Source: Arbacia lixula (taxonomy: Eukaryota > Echinodermata > Echinoidea > Arbacioida > Arbaciidae). From it: a stretch of 64,000 nt of DNA. The notes beneath the pieces are model-generated. The model saw nothing but the letters and a program-made list of their open reading frames with translations, was not told the DNA's origin and searched no databases. Both the position numbers and the translations under genes were made by a program. How positions within the stretch are numbered: position 1 is the stretch's first letter; the number at the start of each line of letters is the position of its first letter. The stretch is from assembly GCA_963669155.1 (NCBI GenBank), contig OZ022576.1, positions 7,421,038 to 7,485,037 of the forward strand, given 5' to 3'. Below are positions 56,778 through 64,000 of the stretch, piece after piece.

Positions 56778-59700
56778 TCAAATGACGAGTACAGAGGCAT
56801 CGCATGTTGTGCGATGAGTTTACATGTACTAATAACAGGTATGTTGTTGATAATGTGTACCCGACATAAATTAATGTGATCTTTGGGCAATGCCACCTTA
56901 ATAACATGTTGAATTGAATAAAAGTGATAAAAGTTTTGTATTTAGATTTGACAACCTTTTGAAACAAATTCTTACTGTATTACACATGTAACCCTTACAA
57001 TATAAATTGATATTTATTCAATCTGGAAACTGGCTGTAAGTGGAATCATAGCAATCACTAACCTACCGGTTTCTTTACCCTAGAGACTGGAGACCGCCGT
57101 CTTTACAGTGCCCGTTGACCATCACATTGTGCATGGACATGGGCAATAGGGTTTATGAATGTAGACCATGGTCACTACAGGGAATGTTTCAGACGTAAGC
57201 TTTTCCTGGAAATCTTTACGAAGCTTTGACATGAAATACCGGTAGTTATGGTATAGTGCTGAAACATGCAGAGTTTTATGACCTTTGTGAAAGGGCTACA
57301 CTACCTGTAATAAACTTAAATTTGTATTTTAAATGTTTTGTCAATGCATGATGAAAACAGGTGCTAATTTTAGCCTCGCTTATTACAGAAACGAATTAAG
57401 CACGAGACGCAAACACCCACATGTACATCATACATAGCGTGATGTATACAGTGTACAGTGATATAGGAGTAGTGGGAAGCGGTGCATGTGATGTGATATA
57501 CGTACATAGCTTTCATTGAGGGGAATTACTCAAATACTGCGTGCTCTCAACTGTTTGTGCTCAATTTCAGGAATCATGCATGTTTTTGGTGCGTTCATGT
57601 GTGAAATATCAAGAGTTATTTGCATACACGCTCTGGTACAATTATATATGATGGACTTGTTGCCTTCGCTTAAGTATCACTGTTGTGCAAATTACACTCT
57701 TATTGTTTTTTTTAAAGGTATTTCTCACTTGATTTTCATTCTCTGAATGCTGAATAAGGAAATTTAAACAAGTTTGAATCTGCAATAACATGATATCGAA
57801 TACACCTGCTATTGCATTGTACCAATTTCATCAATATGAATCAGTTATATTATGTGTTGACTTCAGTAACAAATGCTTTTTATTTCCCATTTGGGCTAAA
57901 TGTAGCATACGTAATACAAGTATTGTTTTTGTTGGAATATAAAAAGACAACTTGTATATATCTTTATGAAAAATAAACACAAACCTGTGCTTCATGTAAG
58001 TAAAGATGAAGGAATCATTCAATAGACCCGATGTATTGAAAGTAAGCTGAGGAATACTTATCTTGTATTCCAAAATGCTTAACAAAAACATGTAAAGAAA
58101 ATCCTGCAATGTTCAGGTGCAGTATACATTATATGTTTTTATTAGCATATCATTGCTCAATAACAAAGCTTGAAATATTTGCTTCTGGTAGCAAAACATT
58201 TTTTCCCTTCCCGATTTATGGTGGATTCTGAGAACACCCATCACAAGCCAAGTCTCTTTTTAAAATGAATTTCTCCAAGCTTGTTTCCCCCTCATGAACA
58301 TACTACTCAATTCATGACGTGAATGTAAAATGACAGAAGAGCGTCTCTCTTCATGTTTTATGTAGGAAAACATATCAAATTCAAGCCCTCCAAGTGTTTC
58401 AAATGCCATAATTTAAACAAATTACTTTTGACCTTGACATGTAGCTGTTAAGATTTGAGCACTTTGCTCAAAGACATGAATTATTAACTTGTTAATTGCC
58501 ATGGATGCACAAGTCATATATTCAGCTCACATAGAGAAGCAGTTCATCTGTCACACAAAGGAAACAAGACAAATTTCATGGGAAAACACAAACACAGTAT
58601 CTGAAATGTTGCAAGTAAATATGACGTGATTGCATACAGTCTCACTAATACTGAGAAAGTATCATGCTTTGCAGTTCAAATCATGTGCAGAATGCAACTA
58701 AGGGTGTGTTTATCAGATTTTTTTTTCCAGGCTAGAAACACGGTTTCAAAACACAACTTGGTTCTAAACTGTTTCTCACCAGGAACAATATTTTATGAAT
58801 GCTCCGAGAAATTCAAAGTGTGTTTCTGAGACACTGTTTAATATGATGTCACAATGCATTGCACTGTTGCGCACCCTCTGCTTGTGACGTCACAAAGCGT
58901 TGCACAGAATATGTGCAAATAGACAAACTTCGCAGAATGAGCTGCGAAATAGCATGCTTGGTGAAACTGTTTCTATCCAACACAAAAAAAATCCTATAAA
59001 TGCACAACTAGAAACACGGTTTCAAAAATGTGTTTCAAAATCATTTTTTAAAACACATATTCTAGGAATGCAAAATATTATACATTTTAATGCAGCCTGA
59101 TACTGCTAAGCTTGGTAGGATTAAAAAAATATACTGATAGACAAGGCAACAACAAAATGAGAAGCTCTCTGAATTCATCAAATATTGATGCATTTTATTT
59201 TGCTTTGTAAGTAATGGAAGTTCAACAATATAAACTTGTATCAATCACAAAGCTTGCTGTTGTCCTGGTTCAAAACTCTGTCATAAATGTTTTCCTTAAT
59301 AGAAATTTTGAAGAAAAAAAATGTGCAATGTGGCTGGTATGAACACTGCTTCTGTCCTATTCACTTTGTAACTGATCAATGATGCACACTCCTGCCCAAA
59401 GCTATTTGTTCTAAAAGAAAATTTAAAAGGACTTTGGTGAAGTAATCCATATTCACAGATGAAGGATGTGTGTTTAACATGTTTCGTGTTGTCAATTCAC
59501 ATCGCTGGTAACATTTTTGTTCAGTAGTAGTAGTACAGGTGTATCCATGTGGTTACTTGTATGTATAACCTTGAATATGAACAAAAGGTTCAGGGGGACA
59601 TATGATATCTTAAGCTTAATATGACATTTGATTCCTTGTTTTCCCTTTTTCAAACTGAAAAAGCATTGATATTGCTCCATTCCATGCCACGGGGTAAGCC

Positions 59701-62700
59701 CAAGTTGGTTAAAGAAAGAATCGACTAGACAACATTCCTGCATCGATTATATACATGAGGAATATCAACTAAATGCAATATAGAGATATTCAAATAATAA
59801 CACAATTTAACTAGAACAAGGTTGTATGACTATGCCTGAACCATAGTAGGCTCCACCTGTACTTAACTAATAACTTGTCTGGGTTAAAACCCCTCTGTTT
59901 CGAAGGTTTTCTCTAATCCCTTAATAGGCGGAAATTAAAATACTGCTCTATGGCATTCATGTGTATTACTTGTGCAAAACGAGATGCCAGGACAGGTCTG
60001 AACAGTTCATGGACGTGAAATGGGCACTGGTTAGAATACTGTATGCAGTTAGAAGTTTTGTCTGTCTCAGAGTCAATGACTGACTGACAAGAATTAGCGC
60101 CTGCAAACTCCACCCCTCCCCCCAACAATCTTGTATTGCTTGTAGATATCAAGCTAAAGCTATTTTAATTAGATAATTGCACCATTAGTGCAATGTTTGT
60201 GTGGTTGTGGAGTTTAATGTCTAGTTGGACAAATCATTCTCGAATCTGTCCAACTTCTTCAAATGCTTGCTGCAGGTTAAAAAAAATGAATCAATTATAA
60301 TTATTCACATTAAATAAAAGCAGAAAATCAGAGAACGAAATTGAAAGAGTAAGGGAAAATCTAGCATATCATAAGAAATTTATTTATGTGTAAAGATCTG
60401 AATAACTATCCCTGTATCCCCGCTCTGTATAAACAATGAAGACAGTAATACTCTAGGTGTTGTCTTGTTTGCACGTGGTACACAAGAACAATCAATGTTC
60501 TAAACTCTATGTCCGTGCAAATTTGCATTGAGTTGTCCATTTAGATTAAAGTGTCCAGTTCTATTATTCAGTGGGTTTTTTGTACAATTTTTTTTGACCT
60601 GCAAAAGAGACCCCTTGTCTTTAATGCCCATCAAAGTAAATAATCAGATTGATCGAGATTGTCAAAAATGCAAAACTTAAAATATTTCAAATTTTCTGAA
60701 CCTTTTGTTGATATGTTTCTCTGATTATTCTGCTTTTGTTTAATTCAAGTGATCAGGTTGTCATTCTACATGTGTTCTTAGAATCTGCATTTCCAACGGC
60801 TGCTTCTAGAATCTGCTGTTCAATGCCCTTAGAGGGATCAAACATACACATGTCGTGAGTGATGTCATTGGTCAACTGAGGTCAGCTGAGGCATGTGTGT
60901 GTGTACTTTTGTATTTTATCAAGTACTAGGGATGGCATGCATTGAACATCATTTTATTTCAAAATCAACACCCTATGCTGAAACTTAGCAGCTAGTGCCA
61001 AATATAGCACATATATTTCTTCAAGAGTTCAAAATGAGAGAGAGCAAAATGGTACAGTGTTTGTGAACATGAACTTTCTTGCTCTTTTGACATCGCAAAT
61101 TTCATAATTATCGCAAATAAAGATGTCCATGATGTTAAGAATTGGTCCATAAACTAAACTTGTGAGTTGAGTACAGATTGATGTAACAGATACAGGCGCA
61201 ATAATTACACCATTATAAAGAGAAGGATGTTCATATTTGATTGAAATTAAATTTTCATTGGACACTGAATCAAATTGAGAACAGTATGTGAATATGATCT
61301 GCTTGTCAGACTACAGCAATTTGTGAATATTGAACAAAAAACAAGGTAAACAAGAATATTTGTTCTCTCTTTGAAATTGGGGCAAGTGGTCTAAAGGAGC
61401 TAAAATGTTAAGGGTTCTTAAATTAATTGAAGAGCAAATAAACCTTTGAGTACTTGTATGAATGATGGACAGTTTGATAGGTGTAAAGGGCTATACAACA
61501 GTCATAACAATTTGGATTTGATAGAAACTAGAAAAATCAGATCAACATATTGCCACAGAAGTGCCTACCTTTGAATTAATAGAGCAAATCTGCAGGGCTA
61601 AATAACTTCCGGGTGAAATGTAAGATTTTTTTTTATCAAACTTTTCAATTTACAATCTGTTTTTTATCCCCAAACTTTTGAAAAATTTGTTTTTCTGATT
61701 ATTCTACTTAATTTACTTACTATCAGGGATGCAATGTCCTTTAATGGTAATGAGGGCATGATAGAACCAATGCTTAGAGATTGTTGTGTTTTATCATTCA
61801 ATGTTGATCATACTTTCATAGGGTCTGATGTTTTTCTAAAATCTGAGAACAATGCAATTAATTACTATGACCTCCGGAACCACAGGTATTCATTGGTTAC
61901 GCATGCAACAATTGTTTGCTCGTCGGCTTTCTCAATACGCTTATGTTATATGGAAGTAAGTGCTATTTATCACATGGCCCAGCAATATTTGCATCACCTT
62001 TATGTATACAACCGTGTGGCATATGGCGCTCTGTGCCTTCGGTGAGCTAACAATAGATAATTAAGATTTTACTTGCTTGCTATGATATTTATTGCAGTTG
62101 CTTTCAATCAGATGATTGTTATGTGATATCATCGTAACTTTGCTGACAGAGTGATTGACAGGTGGTATTTAAAATGATTCCCTGGCATTGTAGAAATGAT
62201 TTTTGGATCACAAACTTGTTTTGCGTGTTCATTTTGGTTATGTCTTTGATGTAAGAGAGGTGAATCTCTTTATGGTCCTCCCCTTTAAGAGCAAAGGTAG
62301 TTGATCCGCTGTAGACCTGTCTCTCAAGTCTGATGGATAGTTGTGCAAGCACTCACTGTTATTTGCCAACGAGCAGTTGGGACATGTGAATGAGCTGTCT
62401 GCAATAAATGTTGCAACAACTGATGAATTCATGTACGTACGGGAGTATTCACACTGTCAACTGGTCTGTTTTGTCTGCACAGGATTGGTGCATTTATGAT
62501 TTTTTGCTGTTGATTTTTTTCTAAAAAAATGTACTTGCCCAATTTAATTGGTCAAACCTCATTTTAAACACAAAATGTAGATTGTGGGTTGAAGAAAAGT
62601 GACTTTTCAAAAGTGATTTTATGAGTGACCTTTAGAGTGACAACAGGCAAAATGGCTGTTTGTGCAGAATGTGTTTGTGAAAAAAGGCAGAAATATAGAT

Positions 62701-63240
62701 ATGATTCTAGGCTGTGGAGTGTAACCTGTTTCTATCCAATGTACACTGGCATAGTCACAAGTAGGTCTGGACACATAGACAACACATTCTTTCTCTTCCA
62801 TCATCTCTAATGGCAGATACAAATGTAGGCAGTATATAGGAAATGCAAGTCTGCATGTCCAGACGTAATAAAAGATACTAATATTGTACCTTTATATGCA
62901 TATTAATCAATTTGATGCTCATGCCACATGACATTTTGTTAGATGAAATAAATGTGATTTAATTTTAACATTGAACCAATTAGCAAACTTGATTACGGAC
63001 TTGGTAGCAATTTAAGAAATATAATATATTTAAGAAATATATACTTCGCGCAGGTCCAAGACTAGATCTCATGATGCAAAGAACATAATACACATGTATG
63101 CATGCCTTCAATGTAGAAACTCCAGAGAGCACAGTTGCTTGATAAATGTTGGCAGATATAGAGATTTTGATAATGCAGACAGGGAAAATGATTGTTGTGT
63201 CTGCGTAAAAGACTACCAGAGAACAACAAACACTCCCACG
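56778..63240. other. no gene seen
   Basis: AT-rich. 'gaaacacggtttcaaaa' occurs twice (about 58736 and 59012) around a GC-richer patch and may be a repeat-family fragment. The longest ORF (61734-62045, 103 codons) has no recognisable domain. Confidence 0.5.
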
Positions 63241-63854
63241 TGTGAGGAATATGTACCAGCCCACACACACACACACAAAAAAAAAGCACACAACTTGTTT
63301 GCCAAAGAAGTTAACTCTAGGATTCACTATGACCTCCTGTAGCTATCTTTCTTTCTCCCAAAACACTCAATTAAAAAAAGGCAATTATTGAATAAATGGT
63401 AATTATCAAAACAATGAGATCGTCAGTGCAAACCCCCTTTTATATTGTGATGCTCGAATTGTCATATAGCATAGGAAGGGTATCGCTTTATTGATCTTGA
63501 GACTGTAAGTGCTGCCTAATACTTGTTCCCTTTTCAGCTTTTATCCAAACTCAAGTTTTGTTTATTATTATGAACGGCTCTTTAGACCTTGTCACACTCC
63601 AATAGGCTTAGCTGCCCAGATATTCTGTGGCTCGCCTTGGCTGTGGGACAAAAGAAATAATAGAAATAGGGCAAAGTAGTGAGGGGGAGGGGTGCTGGGT
63701 GTTTAGTGTAGTGTAGAATATGCACACACCCACATTCTGCTCAGGAAAGAGTGACAGTGAGTAAAGAGTGTAGACTGTACTAAACTGTACTAGACTATCC
63801 AGGAAGTGTTCTCAGAGGGTAGCCGTCTTTACACCTATCTCCGTTTTTGTCTCC

Positions 63855-63880
63855 TTCTTCTCTCTCTCTCTCTCTCTGCC
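63855..63880. repeat. short (CT)n run
   Basis: About ten CT units near the window end. A short (CA)n run lies at 63261-63277. Confidence 0.85.
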
Positions 63881-64000
63881 CCATGTTGCATTGACTTTCT
63901 ACATTCTCCAGATCCTGTGTTGAGCTTTGGTTCTGATGTGTGAAGCGTGTGGATAAGTCAGTCAGGGACATAATAATTTGCTGAAGTGTACTGCCAGGTG

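Noticed and set aside
61734-62045. 103-codon ORF starting MSFNGNEGM
   Set aside because: Longest clean ORF in the right part, but no recognisable motif, no membrane or coiled-coil pattern and no splice context.

Overview
The window reads as genomic DNA of an animal, most likely a non-vertebrate deuterostome. A sea urchin or related echinoderm is my best guess; this is inference, not proof. The reasons are the split gene with GT/AG introns and extracellular metazoan modules (Notch-ligand N-terminus, DSL, EGF, ZP), the density of small foldback transposons and simple repeats, and the AT-rich introns. No prokaryotic or viral gene was recognised.

Layout. 1-6.1 kb: a long polypyrimidine tract, GT and CT microsatellites, three small terminal-inverted-repeat elements of the GGGCCC type, and a diverged tandem duplication. 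6175-26752 (+): one complete 11-exon gene. All splice phases agree by hand and the joined CDS is 9663 nt, coding 3220 residues plus stop. Its protein is a signal peptide, an MNNL/C2-like Notch-ligand head, a DSL domain, 69 EGF repeats (67 complete in a single 7.9 kb exon), a full ZP module with a furin-type site, one membrane span and a short tail. I know of no described family with this exact architecture, and it is the main result of the window.

Intron 2 of that gene (7267-13305) holds three other things: a 560 bp foldback element, an intronless class A GPCR on the opposite strand (8979-10424), and a 1.7 kb palindrome built of 408 bp units. Each unit carries a tRNA-shaped gene with intact A box, B box and T-run terminator but a UCA (UGA-reading) anticodon.

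26.8-64 kb: no gene could be established. One candidate first exon with a membrane segment lies near 28.6 kb. The rest is non-coding sequence with identifiable small transposons, including one hAT-type MITE with a perfect 8 bp target duplication, plus a 76 bp minisatellite, a degenerate purine-rich tandem array, trinucleotide tracts, CCCCTA repeats and several hairpins. It may be intergenic or the intron of a gene extending outside the window.
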